A stretch of 64,000 nt of DNA from Diadophis punctatus similis (Eukaryota; Chordata; Lepidosauria; Squamata; Dipsadidae), in contig JALIGW010000029.1 in NCBI GenBank assembly GCA_023053685.1, positions 1,425,501-1,489,500 on the forward strand, in the 5' to 3' direction. Position numbers and translations under genes: made by a program. The notes beneath the pieces were generated by a model that saw only the letters and a list, made by a program, of their open reading frames with translations, made no database searches and was not told where the DNA came from. Below, one piece after another: positions 10,746 to 23,214 of this stretch (position 1 is the stretch's first letter; each line of letters starts with the position of its first letter).

Positions 10746-13400
10746 ATGTTTTTTTCAGATTCTTTATGCTTGAAATATTTTAAATGTTTTCCTTGTGCAG
10801 TGGCAATGGGAGGCATATACATCATTCAGAGGAATATAACATAAACCCGAATTTCTGATTGAAAAACACCCAAATTGGCACAAAGGACCAAGAGAAACAT
10901 TCCAACAGCTTACCTATGTAGCACACACAGCTTCATCCCTTAAGCAGAATGCTACATCTTGGATCGTATTCGCTCAGGCATAAATAATGTCCAGACAATT
11001 AAATGAGACGTGTATCAAACATAAATATGCATATATACATCCATATTATATATTGAGTGGTATGTGCAATATATGTACAGAGCAATAGAGAATGCCCTTT
11101 TGCATTAAGAGGCACATTGCACATCACAATAAGAACACCCATCTAGCTGGGCCTGGGGTTACTTCTTTGGTGTTTCATGCGTTCTGGAGTTTGATTGTGC
11201 ACTGTAGTTCAGAATCTTGCTATATGCTTGTCTAGTAACATAGCTGTGATGCAGATATGAGTGTATGGATGTCCCATTGCCTCACTATTGCTGCTGGTGT
11301 AAGATGTGGCTACATCCCACATTCTTTCTTCACGGTCCTTTCTGCTTCCAGCCATCCAAATGCCAGATGTTGCTTCTTCTTATCCTTCTATGTTCAAGAA
11401 GCTGAACAGACTGCAGAGGAACCAGCCATGAGGCTGCCCCAGATCTTTTGATGGCACATGTGTAATTGGACTGGACATCTTGTCATCCCAGATCTCCCAA
11501 AGGCAGTGTGCTCCTGTCACCCTCATTGTAAGCCTGACCTGGCTGCTATAACAAGCACCATAGGAAGGGCACCAGCCCCCTTCCTCTCTGCCACACGTTC
11601 AGGGTATTCTGCTTGACATAAGACTCATGCTTTAACCCAGCTGGGCTTTACAGTCTCTTCAAGTCAGTTAAAATTAACATGAGTCCAAATTTCGTTTTCT
11701 CTAAACATACGGCTGGGCATGCAAAATTGGCTGGGTCTGAATTAGGATAGAGGACCTAGAAAGTGGAGGTGGTGCCAGATCCAAGATGGCACAGTGCCCA
11801 GAGCCACAGCTAGGAAGCTCCCTGCTGGCTCTCGCTAGTGCTGACCCTGGCCAGTGCCTTGAAGAGGGAGGGCTGTTTCCCTGAGTCAGCATAAGGGATC
11901 TTTCAGAGGCAAAGGTGAACACAAAGATGATTGTAGCCAGTTTTAAAAGCTATGTACATGGGATTTATCCCTTTGACTACTGACAAGTCTTCTCACCAGC
12001 TGTTTTCTTGCTTGGTGTGGCACTCTTTTAGCCCAAGTTTCTTCAGCTTGTACCTCCAGATGTGCTGGAACAACAACTCCAGAATTCCAAACCAGCATGA
12101 CTGGAAATTCTGAGTATTGTAATCCCAATATTTCTGGAAGCACTAGGTTGAACAAGCCTCTCTGGGAAAAAGTAAATCACAGTTGATGGCAGGTGGGGAC
12201 ATTTATGGCTTTCATACACTGTAATGCTTTTGTTACTGAGAGGCCTCTATTGCCATGAAAATTGAAAATTCATCTCTTTGCTAACAAATCCAGGGCTGTT
12301 TCATCTGATTTTAAATGCTGCAACTTCATAAATGTAACGTGCATATTATAAAGATATGTCAATGAAGGAGATAATGTCAACTTCAGCTTTCCATAAAGTG
12401 TCTTCTTTCTGGTTTGTGCAGAATTTGTGATGTGATTCTTGGTCCTGTAAGCAGCATTTGTTCAGTCTTAATGCAATTCTGAAGCTGCTGGCACAAGTGA
12501 AGAGTCTATTCCAAACTCTTGTTTCTCAGCCCCCAATAGTTCCTTGCATTGTCTTTGTGTATATTACTTTGCTTAGTGTCTTAATTGTAGCTTAAGGATA
12601 TTTTGCTTGCAAAGATAGAGGGAAGTCTTAAAAGAGAGTAAGAGAGAGATGATGGAAATGGAAATGGTCTTTTATGAGTTTCCTAACTCAGTGAGATGTT
12701 TAGAACTGTCAACTGATAGATCAAAAAGATAGATGTGAGATTGAAGGAAGCCCTGAGAACATAATTTAATTGGCATAATATGGTTAGAGTACTAAACTTC
12801 AGTGGAACTGTGGTGATGGGTATTGGTATTGTAATCAGTCAAGCTTCAAACACTTTTGCCACTCCCAAAATTGGCAAATGAATGAACATTAGGATTTGTG
12901 GTGAAAATTCAAAGAAGTAAAATGATTAAATTGTCAGTGATTTTAGTGTATCTAAAGTTGTAAATGTATTTTTTTAAAAGTAGACCCATCTACTTGCCTG
13001 ATTACCCACCCCTGCAGCCTCCAGCCACCAAAAAGAGCAGGGGAAAAGGGTACACTTTCCCAGCCATCAATAACATTGCTACTCCTAGTGTAAATATCAA
13101 GATCAGCCTGCTGTGTGTACAAGTGATATATAACTTAATATATAAGGTAAGATTCCTAGGTCAGCAGCAAGCATTCAGAAATTAAAGCAACAGATCTTTT
13201 ATTATTCTAGATCTAGACGATGATAATCTGGAGTCAAGAACAGCTGACACCTAAGAGTGAGGCTGAGAGTATTTGTGTCTCAAATACTCTCAGCATACAG
13301 TTTTGGAAAAGATCTTGAAGTGACTTCAACCACAACCGCTTGGTCTGCCACTACCAGTATTTCTGTTTACAACTTTTGCACTGTGCACTATGGCGAGGCG
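10746..13400. other. No gene recognised
   Basis: Intergenic sequence upstream of the ASIC4 CpG island. A very old fold-back remnant may be present at 12060-12130 (CCAGAATTCC... GGAAATTCTG). Short frames here show no known domain. Confidence 0.45.
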
Positions 13401-13439
13401 AAGCAGGCGTGGTGCCTTCTGAAACTGGCACTGTAATGG

Positions 13440-15640
13440 CCGGATCCCCTCCCTGATTTTGGACTTCCGTACTCCTTAAAGCTGATCGTCCAGATCCATT
13501 TGAGAAACTCCATGCCCTTCTCCTAATTTTCCGCCACTTCCACCTCCACCCCTTTCCCGCTGGGACTCAGCCACCTTGGCATTCCGCCCTGGGCATCGGT
13601 TAGCGCTTCCTGTCCAGAAGGGACTTATCCTTCCATCTTCGCCCGCAGGGACGTGCATCCTTTCCTTGCAAGGCAGTTTCAGAACTGGAAGACGGGCGAA
13701 CGAGCTCCTCGGCCGTATTTGGAGTTGACATCGGGCCTTGCCGCCCAGGGAATCTCGCGGTGACAGGCAAAACCACCAAGGAAGAAGGGATTTCGGACTG
13801 CGGTCTTGGGAGCGAGAGCGCGGCGGCGGCGGCACATTTCCTGCCGTAGCGCCGGTTTCTCGCCATGGGCCGGCGAAAACCCCGCCGATCCCCCCCCAAT
13901 GGAGGGTCGGTCGGTCGGAGTACCTCTCCCCAGAAGGGAGCACCGGTCCACGGCCTTTGCGCGCCGAAGCCTTCAGCAGCCAAACTTGGAACCTCCGTGA
14001 CGGAGCGCCCCAAAGACCGCGGCCTGGGGAGCGCTCTGGACTCGTCTGGCCGGCGCCTGGCCTCTGAAGAACCTCCCTCGCAGAGTCGAGTCCGACGATC
14101 GCTTTGCGGCCTGGCCCGACTGCCTTCGGAGCAAGGGCGGGCGTCGCCCTCCCAGAACTTTGAGCCAGCCGGGATAACCCTGCCTGCGCCCTCCCGCTCG
14201 CCTCCGCACGACACCTGCTGGCGTGGTTGGCGAGCCTGCATTTCCTGCCGGCGCCCTCCTCCTTCGCCTCGGCACTGCCGGGCTCTCCCACCCCGCCCCA
14301 CGGGCGTCCTCTAGTGCATCACGCGGGCCGGAGCGCTCCGAGCTCTGATCCCGCGCCAACTGCAGCTGCCGGTGGGTTTCCCCAGCCTGGATTCCACTTG
14401 GCAGGCAGGCCGGGTGGGAGGAACTCAAACCCGTTTGGAAAAGCAATTAAAGTGCCTCCGAAGCCAAGGGAGGAAAGGGAATCGGCGATGCAGGGAAGGG
14501 GGTTGCGCTGCAGCCTGGGTCTGGGCAGTGCCGTGATCCCGGCTGCGGGGCATTCATTCGCCTCGGAAAGCGCTCGCCTCCTTCTCCTCCTCGCCCGCCC
14601 GCTCGCGCGTGCCCTAATCCCCGGCAGCTGCGCTCCCTCCCGCCGATCAATAAGCCTTTCACTTTTTGCCTCTTGTTTGTTCCGTGGGGAGCGGGATCAA
14701 TAGGAGGAGGGGGCGTCTCCTCCTCGCTTCCGCTTCTCCTTCCGCCGCTCCTTCTCCAATTAAGACAGTTCTCGAGCCTGCGGGTGGGGTGGAGGGGGGG
14801 GGTTGTGGTGTGTTGCCGCCGCTGTCCATTGGACCCGGTACCAACCGACGACGCGCGAGGAACTCCTTCCTGCCCCTCTCCGTCCCTCTCAACTTTTCCT
14901 CTCTTCTTCCTCGGCGTTGGCAAGGAGGCGTTGGCAGGTCCGCGGAGATGGAAGGTAGGAGGAATTAGCCGGGCAGCTGCTTTGGGCACCTGAAGGGACT
15001 CCCCGGAGGAAGTGGGTGCCAGGCACGGAGCGAGAGCCAGGGAGTCTGTCTTGAGGAGCTCCCGCAGCCGGCAGCAGCAGCAGCAGCCTCGATCTCTGGT
15101 TTGTTTGCTCCTTTTCTTGGCATAGACTTTGCCAGCTTGCGAGTGATTCAAACAAGTGGCTCCAGCATCACTTTGGAGTGGTGGCTCTGGCATTCCCGTT
15201 ACTGCTCGCTATCTTCCACTAGCTCTCCCCACTACACCCTGCTTTAAAAAAAAAATGAGGATGAAATAATGTTGACATGCCTTGAATTATTAAGTATCCC
15301 CTGGATTTTATTAGCACATGATGCCTAAATGCTGCCTGTATCTGGTGGGGTCTTAACCGGGCGTGCAGAGGAGCGGCACACACAGCGGCACAGGGAGCGG
15401 CGGGCAGCTCTGACAGCTGGGCTTGTGCAGATAAGCAAACGGAAGCACCAGAAGATCACTAGTGAGACAAGAGGAAATCTGCGTTCAGAAGCTTCTGAGA
15501 GACTGGGGCCCGATTCCCCAGTCCTCCTCCTCCTCCTCCTCCCTGGTTGGGTTTACTAATTTAGGGGCGTCCTGCAGCAGCCAGGGGTAAGCGGCCGGTG
15601 CGGGGCACCTCAGGCTTCCACTGCCTCCCCTCACTGGGGA
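13440..15640 (+). promoter_or_regulatory. ASIC4: CpG-rich promoter and 5'UTR region of ASIC4
   Basis: GC and CpG content rise sharply from about 13.44 kb and stay high to the coding exon, with many CG dinucleotides at 13,700-14,350. No TATA box is obvious close to the start codon, as is usual for CpG-island promoters. The region is full of long accidental frames on both strands (for example 271 codons minus at 13476-14291). Their Arg/Pro/Ala-rich content and mutual overlap are the expected by-product of high GC. The transcription start cannot be placed. A donor-like GGGGTAAGC at 15582-15590 could allow a 5'UTR intron. Confidence 0.65.
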
Positions 15641-15670
15641 GGTAGCGTGCTGCCTGGTGCCTCGGCACAG

Positions 15671-16246
15671 ATGCCGATTGAGATTGTCTGCAAAATCAAA
15701 TTTGCAGAGGAGGATGAGAAGCAGGCGGCGAAAGAGGAAGGGGACAAGGAGAGCTTGCTAGAGGAGTCTAGCCGGCCACACCATCGTGACCTGGCCGCCT
15801 TTGCTGGCACCAGCACCCTGCACGGCCTGGCTCATATTTGCCGCTCGGGGCAACTGGGGGTCCGGCAGACCCTCTGGGCACTTGCATTTGTGGCCTCTTT
15901 GGCCTTTTTCTTGTATCAGGCAGCTCGGTCAGCACTCTTCTACCTGGAGCATCCGCATGTCATCACCCTGGGCGAGGAGGCTACCCAAAAGATGGTCTTC
16001 CCAGCCGTCACCATTTGCAACATCAACCGTTTCCGTCATTCGGCACTTACAGATGCCGATATCTTTCACCTAGCCAACATGACTGGATTGCCACCCAAGG
16101 ACCGTGATGGACACAAGGCCTCTGACCTACTCTACCCTGACCCAGACATGGCTGACATTGTCAACCGCACTGGGCATCAACTTGATGACATGCTGAAGAA
16201 CTGCAGCTTTAGTGGTGAGAATTGCTCTGCAGAAAACTTCACAGTG
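15671..16246 (+). CDS. ASIC4: ASIC4 coding exon 1 (N-terminus, TM1, start of the extracellular domain)
   Basis: It encodes 192 residues of the acid-sensing ion channel family member 4, a DEG/ENaC-superfamily trimeric channel subunit of neuronal membranes. The start M-P-I-E-I-V-C-K-I-K-F-A-E-E-D is the ASIC4 signature; an in-frame ATG eight codons upstream (15647) is less likely to be used. The conserved gating His-Gly is at residues 51-52 (S-T-L-H-G-L). Transmembrane segment 1 is about residues 67-87. The post-TM1 motif F-P-A-V-T-I-C-N-I-N-R-F-R-H-S-A-L is at 110-125. Possible N-glycosylation sites are N136, N165, N177, N184 and N189. Coding ends at ...N-F-T-V before GTGAGT, matching the exon 1/2 boundary of this family. 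Mammalian ASIC4 is not gated by protons on its own and is thought to modulate other ASICs. The exon is intact, with no stop or frameshift. Confidence 0.95.
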
Positions 16247-16252
16247 GTGAGT
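16247..16252 (+). other. ASIC4: ASIC4 exon 1 splice donor
   Basis: GTGAGT directly follows the codon for V192. The translated frame continues into intron for 17 codons before a stop at 16298-16300, and those codons do not resemble any ASIC, which supports the donor. Confidence 0.85.
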
Positions 16253-19200
16253 ATCTGTTCCGACTTCCCCATGTTCTTCTCGTGCTTTTTTGGGAATTAA
16301 TGTCTTGTCAGTACCCAAGTTTATGTCAAGGCTGAGGTTGCATCTTAAGCATCAGTCTGAAAAAGAAGAGTAGATGTGGTACAAGTGCTACCCAAACATC
16401 TGGGAACTTGGGACACTGGATGAAATATGCAGGAGGTAATATACGAAAGGAAAAAAAGGATGACCTAGGCATAAGCAGGCTGGACATTATAGGAACATCC
16501 TGGATAACACTTACTTTGTTTGAATAGATAGCCACTGAGAATGAGGAATGGGGCAGGAAGCAAGAGCTGATAATCCTGTGAGTTACAAGGGAAGACCATA
16601 AGGTCTCAGATATTTAAAGATATGAGATGCCCAGATGGGTACTGAATACGCTTAGGGATTCCTGCATGTTTCCAGGGGTCTGCTCCTTAAGTGCTTTTCC
16701 CAGTTTCAAACAAACTGTACTCCCAGTTCAGTGGCCACTGTAGCAGTGGCATTGTCCAGGCCAAGGTATGGCAGTCACTCTGCCATCTTCTCTCTTGGCA
16801 CGTTCTGGCATGGTATTGCCTGCATTATCTGAGAAGCTTCCTACTGGGTGGAATGAGCCAGCCCCGTGCTTGCTTGATATTGGGTCTGAAAATCACAAAT
16901 CCCCGCTGTGGTTTGGGGAAATAAATGTGCTGAGCGGGCGGAATACCTGATGGGACCCTTTTCAGACCATAATGACTCTGGAAATGAGCTGCTTCTCTCC
17001 TGCGGACACGGGAGACTGCTTCGCCTTCTGATCACTGTGTGCGTGTTGCCGGGGGGGGGGTTAAAAGGAGGAGTGTGCCGAACAAGAAGAAATATAAATG
17101 GAGAGATGGGGAGAAAATGACCCATGCATATGCATAATAAGCACACATGCTAGGTGGGTCAAAGATCAGCTTCTAGGCTCCTGATTGCTGTTGTCATCTG
17201 GTCTCAAAGTCTTTGCTATGAAAGTGCATGTCAGATTTGGCAGAGGAACACAAGGCAGGAGTCGGCTAAAGATAGATGACAACTTTGGCCCAGAGTTATC
17301 AATGGTTGTTTAAAGTGCTTGGTTGCATGAGCCCCATGTAAGCTGTGTCAGAACCCCTGGCTGGAGTGGGGGAAAGAACCAGCAATATGAAGTATGAATT
17401 CTGCTCTGTAGATGCATCAACCTGCCATCAAAATACTGAGATGAAATTGCACACACTGCATGTTAGTCAGATTAAGCTCTGCCCGCTCAGACCACCACCA
17501 TCCCAATTCCTCAGGCTTCACATTTGTGCATCTGGATCTCCTGAGTATTTACTTGAAATGGTTGTTATTCTTGAAATGCAACCACAAAGTCTGCCAATTT
17601 CTTCAGCAGTTGAGAGAGAAGGACCGAGAGGGTGTTTAACACGCCTCTCAGTTCTGTTTTCCTGGTCTAGATCTGCCCTTCAATCCAGCTGTTGTTGGCC
17701 CCACAAAGGAAATTCTCTGGCGTGCATTTCCCCTCTATGGGGCCAACAGTCGATCAGGAAGGAGTTTATTCTTTTTTTTTCTTTCCTTGATGCAATGAAT
17801 TAAGTCTCCCTTCCTTTCCCAAGTGCCGGTCCAGAGAAATTGGCAGTTCCTAAGGCTGCATTTCATTAAAACACCATCAATCAATGAAACAACCAACCAA
17901 CACTATTATTAGGAAATCTAGTCATGGTTCTCCTTAAATAAGGTGTCCTTTGGCCCTGAGATTTAAATGTCTGATTCAGAACTAATGTCTGCTCTGATGC
18001 AGCAGAAGACTTAGGCAGTTCTGGGGGCACTGCGTGTTGTGAGAAGCTGTTGAGGGAAGGAAATGCCCCATCCATGGAATCCCTGTGCCAAAGACATGGC
18101 GTTAATGAGTGGCTTTAGGAGGACAGGTAGGAGGATATGGGGATGAGAGATTCTCTTTACTTTTTTGGCCATTCTAGCTGTAGTATTAATTTCTGCTCTT
18201 GGTTATTTTGGAGGGGGTGGGCTATGAATAGAAATGAACAGGTGTAAGGCATGGGGAAGAGGAGTATGTACCTAGTAGCAAGGTACAGAAAGATCACTGA
18301 AAGGGTCCAGCTTCCCTTCGGAAGAAGGGCAGCTGCTGCTTCTGCTACTTACCGTCGCTGTGACCACTTTGCTGCTAAGCCGACGGCTGCGCCACTCTTT
18401 GCCTCTCCTGATGAATCCCCTTTAAAGAACCTGTAAGTAAGAGCTGTGCTTGGTAAATGATCTCCCTCTATTTAGCGTCACAAATTCACATTCTTTATGG
18501 GAGGGCAAATTAAAGAGCCGCTGGGAAGATTCCCCAGCGTAAGCATCTTGTGTGCAGTAAAGCCCAGCCTGTGTAGTAAATCTTAGCGGGCTTTGCCCGC
18601 TCCTAAGCCAAGCTGGCCGCCTGCTCTCTTAGATGCATGGGGAATGAACGGGCTGCGGAAGGGAGACCTCACCACTTACCCTGCACCTCCTCTTTCCTGG
18701 TGATGTTGTGAATGCATCTGTGCGTGAACTCAGTGGCTTAGACTCCTCAAACAGTGCTAAGCAGGGTCCTTCCTCCCCCACTTCCCCCCCCCACACACAC
18801 ACACTCACACACACCAACTGCTGTTTGGTCTGTGCCGGGAAAATCAATTGGTTCTTTGTATTCTACTGGAGAGGAGATTCCCTGGCAGCCATGCATTAGC
18901 TGAGGGGAGTGTTCTGCTTTGGTCTCACCCTGTCCCAGTCCCTGTGCAGCAGCAAGGATCACAGGAGTCAGAAGACAAACATTTGGTTTAGCCATTAACC
19001 CCTTCAGGATCGGTTTGCAACACTTTCCAGCCAGCTGTTTTGGTTGTTACTATGTGTATGTTTTCTAACCTGGATTTCTTGCCCTGGAAACATCTGTATT
19101 ATGAGTGGATCTGAACTTCGCATTACTCATTTTCTTAAATAGACGCATCCCCCCCTACCTCCACTCAAATGACCATCGTATTTACAAGACAAGCAGTCTG

Positions 19201-20865
19201 CTTCCCGTTGGGGCTAGAGTGCATTTTTCCTCGATGGAATGCTGGAGTGAGCGTCTCACAGGTACAAGGTGGAGAGACTATCAAGGCAGATCACAAGGAA
19301 GTGGTAAAGGGGGAAGTGCAAATGAAGTTTTATGGAGCCGTGCTGGAGGAAATAAGCTCAGCCACACCAAGTGTGCACACTCAAAAGAACAATTACCCAG
19401 CTGGCATCTGCTCTGCAGGGATTCCACTTCCAGTACTTGGAGGGGAAGCTAGTGTACTTCTAAAAAAAATTGGAGTCAATGTCAAAGGTTCTTTGGCAAG
19501 GGCAACTGTTTTCTTTTTAGATTTCATGCCGCTGGTCTTCACTCCCTCCCTGGAAGAGGTTGTGAGGTAGATCCGCCACTTTTCCCCCCTTCACATCCTG
19601 TTTCTTTGACCTTGGTATTTGAAGGCCTTGAGAGGGGAGAAAGAAAAGTATCTGGGATATGCGACATCTAGCCACAACTAGGGTGGAAGTGAGGAATATG
19701 CTGGAACTATTTAATTCTGCAAGACAGGTTTGCGTGGGGTCCAAAGGGTTGGATGAGAACATGAATTGAAAAGCAAGGAGGGCTGCAATTCTGACAGAGG
19801 GAAAGCCACCAGTTTAAAGGATTGGGCTCTCCAGAATTTCAAAAGGAGTTGATGGTGATGCAGTAGGTCTCTTTGCTTGGGTTTCCTTAAAGCAACGTCT
19901 TGATTGGGGCTTGAAGACTGAGAAGGTGGATTGGTCAGAGAGGGTGTAGGCAGATATTGATACTGAAGTATCTCATGTGGAACAGCAAGAGTCACTGCTG
20001 GTGCATTTTAGGCTTCAAGCACTCCCCCCCCCCACAAAAAAAAAACAAATCGACAACAGCAGCAGCAACACCCAAACACACATACATTTCTGTTTCTCTC
20101 CCTGCCCTCCCTCCCCCCCCTCCCCAGCTGCTGTTGTTCAGCCTGGCTTTGCTGCCTCATTCCCCAGCTGTATAATCAGCGGCACCCCATCTTGATGCTG
20201 GGGCTGGCAATGACCTTTCTTCCACAATTGTACTTAATAAATGTCACATTTTCCAGCCTATTTTTACTCTGGGTAAATGAGTTTCCTGTTCTGCCTCCCC
20301 CTCCATCTGCTGTCTCCTGCTTGCCCATTTGTGCAGCTCCTTGGCCACCACTATTTGAAAGCAGCACCACAATCCATTTCCCTAACACAGCCTGCATAAT
20401 GGAAGGAAAAGTGAGAAAAGGAGCCCACGGGCAGGCCAGCCGGTGATGGATAGTTAGGAGGAATGAGCAGATTGATTCCTTCAAGCCGGAGAAGGACACC
20501 GGTTGCCTAGAGGAAATCACCCTCAAAGAATCTTAGATCGGGCAGATCAGGCAAGTTCAGTTTCACGTGGCCCGTGGCCTGGGTTTTTCTAGCAAAGTGG
20601 TTTCAGAGGAATCTGTTGCTCTCCTGTCATATTTGGGAAAAAGGAAATGGACGTGGGAACAGTCTGCTGTATGTCAACCCATCTCTCTTGCATGAATCCT
20701 TTGTCCTCTTCACCATTCTGCGATCTCTTTCATTTAATATAACCACAGATTTTTGTCCAGGGCTTTGATTGTTTCAAGAGTTTACATCATTAAATTTTGC
20801 ATTGCCACATTTGCTTCATTGTCTCCTCTGTCTAGATTTGTGAAGGGAAGTATTTTGTTAACCTG
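16253..20865. other. ASIC4 intron 1, 5' part; no further exon recognised
   Basis: I looked for the next ASIC exon (expected start Y-T-R-Y-G-K-C-Y-T-F) and did not see it. The stretch holds a (CA)n-like run at 18789-18814, C-rich runs near 18780-18790 and 20105-20125, and no recognised mobile element. Donor position and strand imply that this is intron. Confidence 0.55.
18789..18814. repeat. (CA)n microsatellite
   Basis: Interrupted CA repeat next to a C run in the presumed ASIC4 intron. Confidence 0.8.
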
Positions 20866-21078
20866 AAAACATGGCTCTTCCTGCAGGCGGGGTGAAATAA
20901 TGATCAATCCCCCTTGTATGTATGGTGGTTTTGTTTTTTTAATTTTTGTAATCATTTTAATGCTTATTATTATGTTCTTATTGATTGTTCTTGCCTTGTG
21001 TTGTACGCCGCCCTGAGTTCTGCGGGAGTTGGGCGGCCTATAAGAACAACAAAATAAATAAATAAAATAAATAAATAA
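20866..21078 (+). mobile_element. L2-clade LINE, extreme 3' end
   Basis: It begins with the last codons of the L2 ORF (ACATGGCTCTTCCTGCAGGC), then the 3'UTR with GTTGTACGCCGCCCTGAG and GGGAGTTGGGCGGCC, and an (AAAT)n tail at 21050-21078. It is severely 5'-truncated. Confidence 0.85.
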
Positions 21079-22975
21079 ACCTGCACCAGCAAAAACTGAT
21101 ATTGATGTCAGTTACCCTTATCTCTCTGCGTCCCATCATGAAGGTCTGCTTTTCCATTTCATATTTATTTCTCCATTTTCCCTGGGAATTCAGAGCAACA
21201 TATATGTTTTTCTCTCCCCTGCATCCCACATCCCTCCCCTGCATATTTACTCACATAATTATCCACTGAGGTACGTTAGTTCTGTAAACATTTAATTATT
21301 TTACTTTAAAAATTTATATACCACTTTCTGTTAAAAATCTAGAAGTGGTTTACAAGATCGAAAGCATCTGATTAATCTAAGTTCATGTCTCAATCCTGGG
21401 TTCATAGAGACATATTCCAGAAGATGTGAGTGCTGCAAAAGACGATAGCAAAAATGGCAAGGTGCTGCATCTCACTTTATAGGAGTACTATATTTTATAT
21501 ACATTTTATTTCATATAATAATATATTTTATTGCAGCATCAAGTCTACTTCATCAGATGTACAGTATAAATCTGTCCATTCTTTGAAGGCTTCTTAAGCA
21601 TAAAAAAAACATTTTAGGCCACAATAAATTGTTATCCTACCATAGATACTGTTTGTCTCCATCCTAAGACAATTACATGAATTCCAATTGCAATTAAGAT
21701 CTACAATGTCTAATTCATTGTTTAATGTGATTACATGGCTATACTGTTAACATATTATAACATATTCAGTGTTCTGTGTTTAAAGTAAAAGGTCAGAAAT
21801 GTGTTGTTTATTTCTTCCTCCTCCTAGCCTTTAAACAATAATGTTTTGAACAACCCTAGATTCTTGTGCTGTGCAACTCATTTCTGTACTTGCATTTATT
21901 CACACGTGCATGCATGTACCACTGGTTATTCAAGCCTGATCATTCTCCTTCTCAAAGACTTTACTTGGTTCTTTGATTGGAATTCAGTCACAGAGTGATG
22001 TAAATTAATAAAATCTTCTCTGTATTCCAATTATTCCACAATAGTTCCATTCAATAGCTTGTTTGGCTGTACAATCAGCAAGTGGCGATCCCAAACAAGT
22101 GAGCTTTTTCTTTTGGCATAGGAGGCAAGGATACATATGGCTTGCACTCTCTTTATGTTTCCTCCCTTCCCTGCAATTCTTGCCTTGTTCTTGTTTGGCT
22201 CCACAGTCAATCGCTTCTGACAGTTGTTGGGTCTTGCCGGATCAGACTAATTCATTAGCCTCACATGTGCCATTATTGTGCAGGAAAGAAAAGGTGAAGA
22301 GGCCACCATCCTTATATCTAGAAGCTGCACCTTATTTGCCCCTAAACCAACACTCAGTTATTTAGGAATTGGGGAGAGAAGGAGAGAGCGAAAGGCATCG
22401 GAGCAAAGCTGTAGCCGCAGAAAGGCGCCTAGCCTTGGCTCTGCAGTGAGAGAAGGCTGTGCTCCATCCATCAGAGCTGCCCGCAGGCTGGAAAATGCTA
22501 ATAAGCAACCAACAAAGAGAGGGGATCTGTGTCCAAAGCATCTGAATAAGTAACCAGTCCCAGGAGCTGATGTAGCCTCTAGGCCTCTGCACCCCCTTGC
22601 TCAGCTCAACTAATCAATTTTGCTTCTCCGCAAAGGTCCTTTCTGGGTAGGGAATGTTCAGCTCCTGATTCTGATAACCAGGAAAGCCCTATACAGCCTA
22701 GAGCTTCCCCAGATTTCCTAATGTGCAGAAAACAGCTTTTACAACGAAGGTATCCCATCTCCGTCATTGGAGAGTTGCTTTGATTCGCTTGTTATTTCAT
22801 ACATCTCTGGCAGCAATTGTATTCTAGCGGGCTGTTGATAGATGCATTGTGAGGTCTTGATGTGGACTCTGCTGAAGGAAGCTGTGACAGATGTGAGGCT
22901 ACTGCCCCAACCACCATATTTTCAAACTCTGCCTTATCTTGAATATACCCTATTCCTGTCCATGATTCTAAAGGT
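21079..22975. other. Presumed ASIC4 intron; no gene recognised
   Basis: AT-rich. A degraded LINE/SINE 3' end in reverse orientation may lie at 21290-21360 (TTTATATACCACTTTCTG ... AGAAGTGGTTTACAA). No coding signal was found. Confidence 0.45.
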
Positions 22976-22976
22976 T

Positions 22977-23214
22977 AATAGCAATAGCACTTAGACTTAT
23001 ATACCACTTCATAGTGCTTTACAGCCCTCTCTAAGCGGTTTACAGAGTTCAGCATATTGCCCCCAACAATCTGGGTCCTCATTTTACCCACCTCGGAAGG
23101 ATGGAAGGCTGAGTCAACCTTGAGCCTGGTGAGATTTGAACTGCCGAACTGCCGGCAGGCAGCAGAAGTAGCCTGCAGTACTGCATTCTAACCACTGCGC
23201 TACCATGGCTCTTA
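22977..23214 (-). mobile_element. tRNA-derived SINE (snake/squamate type)
   Basis: On the minus strand it starts GAGCCATGGTAGCGCAGTGG (box A region) and carries a box B-like GGCAGTTCAAATCTCACC. It continues with GGTTGACTCAGCCTTCCATCC and GGACCCAGATTGTTGGGGGC, and ends ATATAAGTCTAAGTGCTATTGC. The tail resembles LINE 3' ends. A second copy is at 53411-53632. Confidence 0.85.

Noticed and set aside
12060..12130. Fold-back element
   Set aside because: Arms (CCAGAATTCC and GGAAATTCTG) are short and diverged, and no target duplication was found.
13476..14446. Long overlapping ORFs (up to 271 codons) on both strands
   Set aside because: They lie in the CpG island, overlap each other in several frames, are Arg/Pro/Ala-rich and show no domain. 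High GC lowers stop frequency.
14447..15193. 248-codon minus-strand ORF upstream of ASIC4
   Set aside because: CpG-rich 5' region, low-complexity composition, no homology recognised; an antisense transcript is possible but not supported.
15647..15670. Upstream in-frame ATG as ASIC4 start
   Set aside because: The family protein starts at M-P-I-E-I-V; the eight extra codons are not conserved in what I know of ASIC4.
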